From the NCBI GenBank assembly GCA_018676675.1, contig JABHEG010000289.1, positions 1-33,812 on the forward strand: 33,812 bases of DNA. The letters run 5' to 3'. Source of the DNA: Lentisphaerota bacterium. GTDB taxonomy: Bacteria; Verrucomicrobiota; Lentisphaeria; Oligosphaerales; JABHEG01. The translations under genes were made by a program, and so were the position numbers. Each line of letters starts with the position of its first letter. Positions within the stretch are counted from its first letter, which is position 1. Positions 1 to 7,509 of the stretch are shown here, one piece after another. The notes under the pieces were generated by a model that did no database searches, was not told the origin of the DNA, and saw only the letters and a program-made list of their open reading frames with translations.

Positions 1-1
1 G

Positions 2-121
2 AGGGACGAGGTGGAGCGGCAGGTGGAGAGCTACCGGCGCTTCCGCGAACTCACAAAGGAATGGGTGGACTTGGCAATTGAGGTGTGTAAGCTGAGGGCA
101 GGAAACGGCTCAGACGGCTGA
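2..121 (+). pseudogene. C-terminal tail of a small DUF6788-like protein (partial)
   Basis: The frame is open from the window edge to a TGA at 119-121 and gives 39 residues. It contains VERQVESYRRF and KEWVDLAIEV, a charged, probably coiled-coil tail. This resembles the C-terminus of the small DUF6788-type proteins found near transposable elements; I recall that family from its pattern and have not searched it. The gene start lies outside the window. The frame overlaps the last codons of the truncated oxidoreductase on the other strand, so a foreign segment probably ends near position 121-142. Confidence 0.45.
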
Positions 122-1288
122 GAACTCGGTACTCTCAAGAACATAAAGGTTGTCGTTTTTCCCGGTAACAAGGCTTCTGTAGGGAAAAGAGCAGTAATCG
201 TCGTCTCTGCGTTTCTCGACTGACGTAAACCGGCGATAATAGTCCAGATAGTCTTCCCTGCTGTTGGTTGACGCATGCATATCCGTTTTCGCACCGCCGC
301 CAAACCGGAACACGGCATCATCGAACTTCCGGTAGTTTGCTTTATCTTCGTGGGAAAGCATATACTTACCTTTGATGCGACGCGTCTCACGAATGCCAAG
401 CCAGGACGCCGTGTTGGTCATAACCGCGTTTTCAAAACCCGGGATATATCTCCTGTAGAACGCGATGTATTCAGTTGCCAACTTCCTGCCGGCGATGGTG
501 GCCATGGTCAGTCCCTTCGCCGAGGCGCAATCCGCACCGTACACATGTCCCACATTGACGATCGCAACGTCCTTCTGAATCCTGAATACTCCCGGATGAT
601 GGAGATCCACGGAACTCAGGATTCCGTCCTGTACGGCAATGGGAAGCAGCCTATGGACTATTTCTGTGTAGTTTCCCCCCTCTGAAACAACAAATGCGGA
701 AAACCTGTCGAAGTCAATATGACTGTAATACGCCGTCATGCTGGGGGCCTGGGTATTTCCCTGCTCATCCCCCAATTCGAAATCCTCGCCCGCATAGCAG
801 GATAGAGCGCCATCGCCGGTTGCATCCACAAATACTGATCCTCGAATGCCCCAATTTCCGTCAGGCCCTGCAACCGTGATTCCTTGCAGTGTATTCTTGC
901 TTCGTTGCACCCCGATGAGTTTCGTGCACAAATACAGATCTACGCCACTATCCAGTATGAGGTCATCGAGAAGCCGTTTCATGGTTTCATTGTGATATGG
1001 AACCCATCCGTAGTTCCCTGGAGAGTTGTTCGGGGGGACACCTTCGCGCTGCCTGAGTCGATCGACGATTTCAACGCCTACGCCGCCAAAATGCTTCTTG
1101 GGCGCGATGATAGCCGTCATCATCCCGCTGGTTCCCATACCTCCCAGCATGGACGTCTGCTCGACAAGGCACACGCTCATGTCTCGCCTGGCTGCACTGA
1201 TTGCGGTCGCAATCCCGGCTGTCCCGCCGCCAACAATCACTACATCATATGGGCTCTTGGCCATGAGTTCCGATGAACTATTCCACAT
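110..1288 (-). pseudogene. FAD-dependent oxidoreductase, 3' truncated
   Basis: This is a flavoprotein of the FAD_oxidored type (PF12831), a family often found in sugar-degradation loci. The start at 1288 follows an AAGGTG Shine-Dalgarno; a second Met lies at 1264. The dinucleotide-binding motif VIVGGGTAGIA is at residues 18-28, followed by LVEQTSMLGGMGTSG and later VDATGDGALS, all typical of the family. The frame ends after FPYRSLVTGKNDNLYVL. Relatives normally continue from this point with VAGR...SATHEA-like sequence and several dozen more residues that close the FAD site. Here the reading runs about ten codons into the region that is antisense to the DUF6788-like tail and stops. The protein is therefore probably inactive. 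It is the last gene of the minus-strand operon. Confidence 0.75.
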
Positions 1289-1421
1289 GTGGGTCACCTT
1301 CGAGAATTTTCCCAAGATTCCAGCACCAGGACACTGGCACTGACGGATAGCGCTGCCGCTCCATTTTTCGACGTTGTCCAGCAGTTCATCTGTCTCGGCT
1401 ACGGATGCAATCAAAATTGCG

Positions 1422-1592
1422 TTACATCCCCAGCATCTCCCAGAGCCACACGATAGCGTCCCGCTCGCTGGCGAAATCCCCGTCAGTGACCGCACCGACG
1501 TCGTCCGCATAGCCGGGTTCCGGACACGTCAGCAGCTTGACCGTCAACATTTCGCCGGTGGCAAGGCTGATTGCGTCGAGATGCGCTATCAT
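1422..1592 (-). CDS. 56-residue open frame, probable collapsed gene
   Basis: This is a short open frame from ATG at 1592 to TAA at 1422. Its first half (DAISLATGEMLTVKLL, then CPEPGYAD) reads like the N-terminal region of small proteins and GNAT-like acetyltransferases seen in sugar-degradation loci; that is recall, not a search. The second half (ASERDAIVWLWEMLGM) looks like a C-terminal helix. Fifty-six residues is far too short for such an enzyme, so I read it as a remnant whose middle is missing. It lies between the GH39-like gene and the truncated oxidoreductase, just after one copy of a 43-bp repeat. The function is not known. Confidence 0.4.
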   Translation of the reverse strand: MIAHLDAISLATGEMLTVKLLTCPEPGYADDVGAVTDGDFASERDAIVWLWEMLGM

Positions 1593-1595
1593 CTG

Positions 1596-1638
1596 CAATC
1601 ATCCCCTTTGTTGCAGGTCATGGCGATTCTCTCTCTCC
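1596..1638 (-). repeat. 43-bp dispersed repeat, copy A (gene-junction sequence)
   Basis: This matches 7438-7480 at 38 of 43 positions, and all five differences are transitions. Read on the minus strand it holds a GAGAGAGA purine run, the stop of the GH39-like gene (frame ERESP*) and an ATG overlapping that stop, followed by codons for TCNKGDD. It therefore looks like the end of one gene and the start of the next, not a mobile repeat. Confidence 0.7.
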
Positions 1639-3075
1639 AAAGTCGATCCGCAGCAGCCGCACGGTATGGGGGCCCATGGGCAGGACGACTTCGCCGTCCG
1701 CCGACATTGCCGGCGCCGCTTCCTCTGCCAGATCGTGTTCGGCATCCAGGACAAGGCTCTGTACGGCTACCGGCACGGCAGGCAGCTCCCGCAGGCAAAT
1801 CCGTGGCTGCCACGGCTGCCCGGGATGCCTGCCGGGGGCATTCGCCAGCAACAACTGGATCACGTCGCCCGCCGCGGATTTGGCGGCCAGCACGGTCCCT
1901 CCGGTTTCCGCGGCGGCGCCCGATACCGAACAGCGAATCGGCGTGTCGTCCAAGACCTTCTTGAAGGCGCGAAACGCGTAGAACGGCTTGAACGGCCTGC
2001 CCCAGTCGTCGAAAATGCCATAGCTGCGCCGGGCGGCGGTGTAGAAATTGCTCATGTCCACGGGCATGTCCTGAAGGGCGGTCAGGCAGGCGGTAATCAG
2101 AGAACTGTTGATGGGGCCCCGCTTCTCCGCCACGTACGCCGCCGCCGCCTCCGGACTCTGAAAGCCCCACTTCAGCGGGGCGAGGTTCCATTCGTTCAGG
2201 TGGCTCTCGGTGGCGGTGAAGCCGTAGTCGTCCAAGGCCTTTCGCACGTCCCGCGCCGCCGCCATGAAGGCCGCCAGACCCCGGTCGGGTTCCCTTGGCG
2301 CGCTGGCATCTCCCCCGTCTCCGGCGACTGCCCTCACCTGGTCGCCCGCGTTCCCGTCGCCGTCTGCCGGATAGGCGTGCCAGGAGAGGAAGTCCAGCGG
2401 GGCGCCCGCCTTCCGGACATGGGGCAGGAACTCATCCAGTTTCTGGCGCGCGCTGTGAAGCATGCCCCCGTTGAGTGCCGGACCGCCGATCATCAACTCG
2501 GGGAACAGCGCCTTCAGCTGGCTGGTTACCTTGATGTAGAACGCGGTGAACTCCTCGAAGGTGCCGTTCCACTGCCCCGGTCCGTTGTCCGGTTCGTTCC
2601 AGATCTCCCAGTACTTGATCCCGTACTCGAAGCCATTGGCCCAGCCGTAGTTGTAGTGGCGGATGATGTTGGCGCAGACCTCGATCCACTTGTCGACATC
2701 CGCGGGCGGATCGGTGTCGAAGTTCAATTCCGCCCGCTCGATCTGCACCCCCAGGCGGTAGACGATCCCGCAACCGCACTCGACGATGGACCGGATGTAA
2801 ACGTCCGTCCGGCGGAAGTCGTAGTTGCGCGGGTCGTGGGGGTCGAGGTGGAAAAGCGGGAAGATGCAGGGCACGTCCACCGACTGGCGAAAACTGAACG
2901 GGACGTCGTGCAGGCGAACGGTTGGGAACGCGATCTCGGAGAAGTACTTGGAGTGGTCGTTGGTATTGACGCCGTTGTCGACCAACGGCCCCAGGTTGAC
3001 CCCGTGGATGGCCCGGACCGGGCCGACCGATTCCACGGAATCGACAGTGATTCTTGAGTTGTCTGAGATTCTCAT
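1618..3075 (-). CDS. GH39-like glycoside hydrolase (retaining beta-glycosidase)
   Basis: This encodes a 485-residue TIM-barrel glycosidase of clan GH-A, closest in layout to GH39 beta-xylosidases. YWEIWNEPDNG at residues 155-165 carries the acid/base Glu161. HLNEWNL at 292-298 carries Glu295, the likely nucleophile. The motif SWHAYP lies between them. A C-terminal beta-sandwich (roughly from residue 370) ends the chain. No signal peptide is visible, so it probably acts on imported oligosaccharides in the cytoplasm. The start at 3075 is chosen because its ATG overlaps the TGA of the preceding small frame (ATGA), which suggests translational coupling. Its own stop overlaps the next remnant start in the same way. 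Substrate cannot be read from the sequence. Confidence 0.8.
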   Translation of the reverse strand: MRISDNSRITVDSVESVGPVRAIHGVNLGPLVDNGVNTNDHSKYFSEIAFPTVRLHDVPFSFRQSVDVPCIFPLFHLDPHDPRNYDFRRTDVYIRSIVECGCGIVYRLGVQIERAELNFDTDPPADVDKWIEVCANIIRHYNYGWANGFEYGIKYWEIWNEPDNGPGQWNGTFEEFTAFYIKVTSQLKALFPELMIGGPALNGGMLHSARQKLDEFLPHVRKAGAPLDFLSWHAYPADGDGNAGDQVRAVAGDGGDASAPREPDRGLAAFMAAARDVRKALDDYGFTATESHLNEWNLAPLKWGFQSPEAAAAYVAEKRGPINSSLITACLTALQDMPVDMSNFYTAARRSYGIFDDWGRPFKPFYAFRAFKKVLDDTPIRCSVSGAAAETGGTVLAAKSAAGDVIQLLLANAPGRHPGQPWQPRICLRELPAVPVAVQSLVLDAEHDLAEEAAPAMSADGEVVLPMGPHTVRLLRIDFGERESP

Positions 3076-3308
3076 GAAAGTCCCTCCGCTCCTTCCATCA
3101 GTTCTTCGAGCAGTTCGCAGCTCGTGTCTCGGATCGTTTCGTCGGCGCCGGGCCCGAACCGCGCGATCATGGTTTCGTACCCGCCCAATGCGTGGGCCAG
3201 CCGGGTGGGGACATAGGCGATACGGCCGTTCGTGAGTTCGGCGACGATCACGTCCCGATGCGGAAAGCGCTGCTTGATATCCAGCTGGGCACATCCGACA
3301 TGCAGCAT
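3072..3308 (-). pseudogene. Collapsed neutral-ceramidase-family gene (N- and C-terminus only)
   Basis: The 78-residue frame has a strong Shine-Dalgarno (AGGAG, 5-7 nt before ATG) and ends in an ATGA overlap with the GH39-like gene. Residues 1-11 (MLHVGCAQLDI) align with the start of the intact ceramidase-fold protein at 8889 (VLKIGWAQASI). From residue 14 the chain jumps to FPHRDVIVAELTNG, then AYVPTRLAHALGGYE, which matches the very end of the same family. An intact member here has about 460 residues, so roughly 380 are missing, and the reading frame is kept. It could still be translated but lacks every catalytic residue. Confidence 0.65.
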
Positions 3309-3317
3309 CTCTCTCTC

Positions 3318-4055
3318 CTAAGTCTCAACCCGCTCCACCAGTGGAGACGGCCAGTCGGGCGGCCAGGTCGCGGCATCGAGATCGGGCATGCGCGGATGCC
3401 AGAGATCGACGGGCTGACGCGTCAGGTCCCGATTGTTCGGATGGTCGAGCCGCTCCGGGAGCGGCCGCACCCGACCGGGGACACCCACCACCAAGCTGTG
3501 CGGCGGGACATCCCCCGCGACCAGTGCCCTTGCGGCAATGAAGCTGCCGGCGCCAATCCTCGCCTCCGGCAGAATCGTGACCCCGCCGCCGATGACGACA
3601 TCGTCCTCGATAGTCGCCCCACGCGGGGTAGGCATTGGGTCACAGCGACCGGGGTATTTGTCGTTCAGAAAGGTCACGCCGGGGCCAACGAACACGTGAT
3701 CGCCAATCCACGTCCGCGTGGGGATATAGGTGTGCGACATGATCCGGACGCCCTCGCCAAGCCGGGTGATCCCCTCCAGGACAGAGTGATGGCAGAGCGT
3801 GCAGTAATCCCCCATGATGACCTCGGCACGGATGATTGTGTAGTGACCCGTCTGGAGGTAGTCGCCAGCCTCGACGTCCCCATAGATGATGGTGCCCATC
3901 CGGAGGATGCCGTGGCGCCCGATCCGTGTCCTGCCGCAGTTGGGGTGATAGCGGAACCCCAGCGTCACATTGGGTTCGAGAATGGTGTCCTGCCCGACTA
4001 TGGCATTGTCGAACTCCGTGTCGCATTCCAGAACACGCTGTGCATCCATGGCCAT
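3318..4055 (-). CDS. Hexapeptide-repeat (left-handed beta-helix) acyltransferase
   Basis: This is a 245-residue O-acetyltransferase of the LbetaH/WbbJ type. Hexapeptide turns run through most of the chain: IVGQDTILEPNVTLG near the N-terminus, TRIGRHGILRMGTIIYGDVEAG, then the later coils VVIGGGVTILPEARIGAGSFI and GVPGRV near the C-terminus. TIIRAEVIMGDYCTLCHHSVLEG contains the histidines expected at the acetyl-CoA site. Such enzymes acetylate a sugar or amino-sugar, usually from acetyl-CoA, in the cytoplasm. The start at 4055 sits 5 nt after GAGGA and shares a base with the stop of the upstream ceramidase-fold gene (TGATG); ATGs at 4058 and 4049 are alternatives. It could help make a cell-surface sugar or process an acetylated substrate. 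Confidence 0.8.
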   Translation of the reverse strand: MAMDAQRVLECDTEFDNAIVGQDTILEPNVTLGFRYHPNCGRTRIGRHGILRMGTIIYGDVEAGDYLQTGHYTIIRAEVIMGDYCTLCHHSVLEGITRLGEGVRIMSHTYIPTRTWIGDHVFVGPGVTFLNDKYPGRCDPMPTPRGATIEDDVVIGGGVTILPEARIGAGSFIAARALVAGDVPPHSLVVGVPGRVRPLPERLDHPNNRDLTRQPVDLWHPRMPDLDAATWPPDWPSPLVERVET

Positions 4056-5491
4056 CATCTTCCTCTCGTCAACTGGCTGAGCATGCGAACCCCGCAACGC
4101 GCCAGAGCATCGCCGGCGGGGCGACGGTACGGGGCCTGGAAGCGGGTGTAACGGTAGAAGGCGCTCATGTACTCGCGGTCTCCGCAGTTCGGGCCGTCCG
4201 GGATGTAGCCAAAGCTGTCATTCATGTACCCGCAGGGGATCGCGAGAGGCAAAGGCGAGCCGGCCTTGATCTGGCGGCCTATTCCGAGGAACGGCTCGCA
4301 GGGCATGCCGACGATGCCCACGTCTCCGATCCGCAACGCGGCCATCGGGACCTCCAACGCCCGGGGGAGATCGGCTGCCGCCCCTTCGCGGCGGATGCGC
4401 AACGCCCACTCCGTCCACGGTCGAATCGCCGCGACGAGTTGGCCACGATACGCGGGCGACAGGCATCGGGGGAAATTGAGTCCGACACAGGACCGGGTGT
4501 TCTCGTCTCCTGTCTTCGCCCTGGCGATGAAATCGTCGATCTCAGCCAGTTCAGCTTCGAGCACACGCCCCGTCGGCAATGCGGCGAGGGGCAGCTTGGC
4601 ACCAGCAGCGCGGAAATCGAGGTCATTTCGCACCGAAGCCGTCAACCGCCGTGCGGCCTTGACCATGGTGTCCCCGAGATAGCGTCCGAAACGGAAAGAC
4701 AGGGCCGTGTCGCCACAGAGCATTCGCTTCGAGTTCACATCGCCGCAACACCCCTGCAGGAAGGCGACGGGTACGCCACCGCAATACTCCCCCAGACGGT
4801 CTGTGGCCAGCTGCGGCCACTCGCCGAAGGCCACCATGCGCTCGGGATGGTAGGCGGTAACGGGATGCCCGGTGAAGCTGGTGAGGAACCCCGCCGGTTC
4901 GTCATACCGATCGAGGAAGGCGACAACCGCCACATCGTCGTCGATGTCGCCGGTGTAGTCGCGGCCATACCGGACCCGGTCTTCCTCGCGCATGAAGAAC
5001 GTCGATCCGTCCGCGCGGTGTCCCTTGCGGTTGTAGGTGAGGCGCCGTTCGTGTCCCACAGCCCAGTGGACCGTGACAGGTTGCAGCCGGGCGCGGAGCT
5101 TCTCGCAGACCTGAGCGATTCCCCGGACAAGCTCCTGCCCAAGGGCCGTCACATTGTCGGCAGAAGGCGCCCGAGCGGCCGCACAGTAGGCGGCGCTCGG
5201 CTCGTGCTGCAACGAGGGCGTGCAGTGGTTGTGCGTGGAGAAAAGCAGCACGTGCTCCATCGGGATGCCGAGCACCGCAGCCGCGCTATGGCGAATGGTG
5301 TACGACACATCGCTCGCCTGGACGCCCATCGCGGATGTGATCAGGCAGACGTCCGGGCCATCCCCGGTCAGCACCGTGACGAGTGTCTGCAGCGGCGTGA
5401 GTACCTCCTCGACAACTGCTCCCGTGCGGCTGGACGTCACCGCTCCGACCTCCGGCGTGACCGTCACGAACGCCTGCGACACCAGTATCAT
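4055..5491 (-). CDS. Neutral/alkaline ceramidase-fold hydrolase 1
   Basis: The 478-residue protein has the fold of neutral/alkaline non-lysosomal ceramidases (PF04734-like). It shows STHNHCTPS (residues 85-93, metal-ligand histidines 87 and 89), TGHPV with His209, and LQGCCGDVNSKR with Asp251 at the second metal/oxyanion region. Near the end YMNDSFGYIPDG matches the conserved family tail. There is no signal peptide. In environmental bacteria such proteins often sit in sugar-degradation clusters and their true substrate is usually unknown, so ceramide should not be assumed. Its ATG at 5491 overlaps the stop of the upstream small remnant (ATGA). Confidence 0.8.
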   Translation of the reverse strand: MILVSQAFVTVTPEVGAVTSSRTGAVVEEVLTPLQTLVTVLTGDGPDVCLITSAMGVQASDVSYTIRHSAAAVLGIPMEHVLLFSTHNHCTPSLQHEPSAAYCAAARAPSADNVTALGQELVRGIAQVCEKLRARLQPVTVHWAVGHERRLTYNRKGHRADGSTFFMREEDRVRYGRDYTGDIDDDVAVVAFLDRYDEPAGFLTSFTGHPVTAYHPERMVAFGEWPQLATDRLGEYCGGVPVAFLQGCCGDVNSKRMLCGDTALSFRFGRYLGDTMVKAARRLTASVRNDLDFRAAGAKLPLAALPTGRVLEAELAEIDDFIARAKTGDENTRSCVGLNFPRCLSPAYRGQLVAAIRPWTEWALRIRREGAAADLPRALEVPMAALRIGDVGIVGMPCEPFLGIGRQIKAGSPLPLAIPCGYMNDSFGYIPDGPNCGDREYMSAFYRYTRFQAPYRRPAGDALARCGVRMLSQLTRGR

Positions 5492-5637
5492 GATATGCGT
5501 GCTCCAAATCTCTCAGGACCGTAAGACGACATGGCGTCGCCCCGTGCCGCACCCCGGCGCTTGACGAATGTCGTCATCGCCACGGGCCAAACGCTACGGG
5601 GAAACAACTTGTCGGGAATCCCCACCGTCTCATCCAC
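5488..5637 (-). pseudogene. Remnant with a DHDPS/N-acetylneuraminate-lyase-like start
   Basis: The open frame lies in the gap between the sialidase and ceramidase genes. It starts at GTG 5637 after a GGAGG about ten bases upstream; the frame is open slightly further upstream. It encodes GIPDKLFPRSVWPVAMTTF, which resembles the N-terminus of dihydrodipicolinate-synthase-family aldolases (pattern L-P-x-G-x-W-P-x-x-x-T-P-F). After about 25 residues the similarity stops and an unrelated tail (SSYGPERFGARIS) follows. The TGA overlaps the next gene's ATG as ATGA, as expected for a once-real coupled gene. About 250 residues of a normal aldolase are missing. The family call rests on a short match. 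Confidence 0.4.
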
Positions 5638-5680
5638 CAGTTTCTTGCCTCCGGCACGGCAACTGTGCTTCGTGTCCAGT

Positions 5681-7372
5681 CTATTTCAGACGCCAGCGCG
5701 TGGCCATGAGGCAGGTCTTCTCGCCCGCCGCGGCAACCTGGTAGTAGACCGTGATGATCGATCCGTCGGCCAGTTGCGTCGAAGCCGGATAGCCGAGATC
5801 GCCGTTGGCGGCCCTGGCGAGGTACACTTCGTCCTCGACGAGCCAGGTGCGGCCGCCGTCGCGACTGATGCAGGCGACCTCGCCGTAGGGGGCACACCGG
5901 CGGCCGTAGACGCACAGCAGCGTTCCGTCCGCAAGGCACAGCAAGTGTGGGGGGAAGCCCTGCAGGGGCGTGGTGTGACAGGTGGTCCAGGTATGTCCCC
6001 CGTCACTGCTTTCCGACTGGCGCAGGAAGCACTTCTCCAGGTTGCGTTGACCGGTTCCCGGATCCCGGTAGTGATAGCGGAACATGGCCACCAGTCGCCC
6101 GTCCGCGGTCTCCACCACGTGAGGTTCGAAATACTGGTTGGCGTCATCCTCGGGGTCTTGGGCAATGGTCCCGATTTTCTGCCACGAGCGGCCACCGTCG
6201 CGGGACTCTTCGGCGACAAGGGTCGTGCGCCCGTCCATGGGAGATTTTCCCACGAACAGGAGTCGTCCGTCTCGAAGCCTGATCCCGCCATGCGGCGCAT
6301 TGCCCTCGTGCTTGACCGGCTCGTCCCAGGTCTTCCCGCCGTCCGTGCTCCGGCGGGTCCAGTACCCGAGCCACTGTTGCCGGATTTCGGGCGTGAGCTT
6401 TCCCGCGTGGCGTTGCCAGAGTTCCGGCGCGTTCGGCCGGTCGAAGGCCAGCGACGTGAACCAGTTCACCACCAGGTCGCCTTCGACGGTCTCGATGATG
6501 CCGGCATCGCGGTCGTCCAGCGGCGTGCAACAGATGCTCACTGGCTCCGACCAGGATTCGCCGTCATCGGCGCTGCGGACGAGTTGGACCTTCCCCCACG
6601 GGCAGACGTGGGCGTCACGGTCGCCGCTGAACACGGCGAGCAGCTCGCCGTCGGCACGACGGCAGATGGTGGGCCAGCCGATGTAACGACCGGGCTCCTT
6701 GCAGACGGGCTTGATCCAGTCGATGGTCGCGATGGTCTGGTCCGTGGGGGCTTCGTAACTCATTCTTCTCCTCCATGGGCTACTGAGCTCGGAGCGGGTG
6801 CCGTCAACTCGGAACTCCGCGAAATCGATCTTCCCCTGGCTGGTGTACAGCCCGGGGATGCCGGGGGGCAACGGAGTGGGGTCCTCAGCTGTCAGGAGGG
6901 TCTTGCCGTCCAGCCGGGCCGATACCGTGCCAGCAGTGACTTCCGCCTCCGCGGTATACCACGTCCCCGTGTCCATCTCGACATGGCGTCGCCGACCCAG
7001 CTCGATGCGACCGACGCCGAATTGGAGGCGCGAGAGAATCACCTGGTTGTTTTTCGTGTCGTAGTGGATGGTGTACCCGCTGAGCGAGTCCTGGCTGCGC
7101 AGGATCAGCCCCGCCGCCTTGACGCCCTTCCCGTCATCATGTGCCCGGAAACGAACGCCGACCGTGCAATCCCCGTAGGCCTGAGCCGGAAAATGCGCGT
7201 GGACGATGGGCTCGGGATCGCGTTGCGTCAGCCTCTTCTCGACGAACTGCCAGTCACCCCCGTCAAACCGCCACGCGTCCCGCATGTCCAGGGGAGACTC
7301 GCCTGCCGAAGCCGCGGCAGCGCCCAGGACAACCGCCGAAGCCAAGATCGATCGCTGCATCTGCCACCTCAT
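5681..7372 (-). CDS. LamG-like domain fused to a BNR sialidase
   Basis: This is a 563-residue exported protein. Residues 1-24 form a signal peptide (RSILASAVVLGAAAASAGES). Residues about 30-195 look like the jelly-roll found in DUF1080/LamG proteins (AAGLILRSQDSLSGYTIHY, then GIPGLYTSQGKIDFAEF). From residue 204 there is a six-bladed sialidase-like propeller with five Asp boxes: SADDGESW, STDGGKTW, SRDGGRSW, SSDGGHTW and SRDGGRTW. The classical RIP motif is replaced by YIGWPTI, so the substrate may not be sialic acid. A full GGAGGAG Shine-Dalgarno lies right before Met204 (6763), so the sialidase (360 residues) may once have been, or still be, a separate gene. The start at 7372 follows AAGGAG and overlaps an upstream TGA. 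Confidence 0.75.
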   Translation of the reverse strand: MRWQMQRSILASAVVLGAAAASAGESPLDMRDAWRFDGGDWQFVEKRLTQRDPEPIVHAHFPAQAYGDCTVGVRFRAHDDGKGVKAAGLILRSQDSLSGYTIHYDTKNNQVILSRLQFGVGRIELGRRRHVEMDTGTWYTAEAEVTAGTVSARLDGKTLLTAEDPTPLPPGIPGLYTSQGKIDFAEFRVDGTRSELSSPWRRRMSYEAPTDQTIATIDWIKPVCKEPGRYIGWPTICRRADGELLAVFSGDRDAHVCPWGKVQLVRSADDGESWSEPVSICCTPLDDRDAGIIETVEGDLVVNWFTSLAFDRPNAPELWQRHAGKLTPEIRQQWLGYWTRRSTDGGKTWDEPVKHEGNAPHGGIRLRDGRLLFVGKSPMDGRTTLVAEESRDGGRSWQKIGTIAQDPEDDANQYFEPHVVETADGRLVAMFRYHYRDPGTGQRNLEKCFLRQSESSDGGHTWTTCHTTPLQGFPPHLLCLADGTLLCVYGRRCAPYGEVACISRDGGRTWLVEDEVYLARAANGDLGYPASTQLADGSIITVYYQVAAAGEKTCLMATRWRLK

Positions 7373-7437
7373 TCCTTTGGGCTCCTTTGGCCAGCGGCGC
7401 CCCTTCTGGACTGCTTCCAGATTGCCATGACGTACAT
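7369..7437 (-). pseudogene. Probable C-terminal remnant of a lost gene
   Basis: The short open stretch encodes YVMAIWKQSRRGAAGQ and a few further residues, and its TGA overlaps the ATG of the sialidase fusion gene at 7372 (ATGA). It follows copy B of the 43-bp repeat, which carries a gene start. The two together look like a gene reduced to its first and last codons. The family is not recognisable from so little sequence. Confidence 0.3.
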
Positions 7438-7480
7438 CAATCATTTCCTTTGTCGCAGGTCACGGCGATTCTCTCTCTCT
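7438..7480 (-). repeat. 43-bp dispersed repeat, copy B
   Basis: This is the second copy of the sequence at 1596-1638 (38/43 identical, transitions only). Here the start codon is GTG and the codons give TCDKGND. Upstream of it the minus strand again carries an ERESP* ending in a frame not used by the neighbouring ceramidase gene, which suggests the remnant of a duplicated gene pair. Confidence 0.7.
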
Positions 7481-7509
7481 GTGATGCTCGTTCCGCGCGG
7501 CATCGGGGT

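Noticed and set aside
1294..1389. 31-codon minus-strand frame just before the oxidoreductase
   Set aside because: It ends near the oxidoreductase start, but it has no start signal and no recognisable content; it may be another gene end, but cannot be supported.
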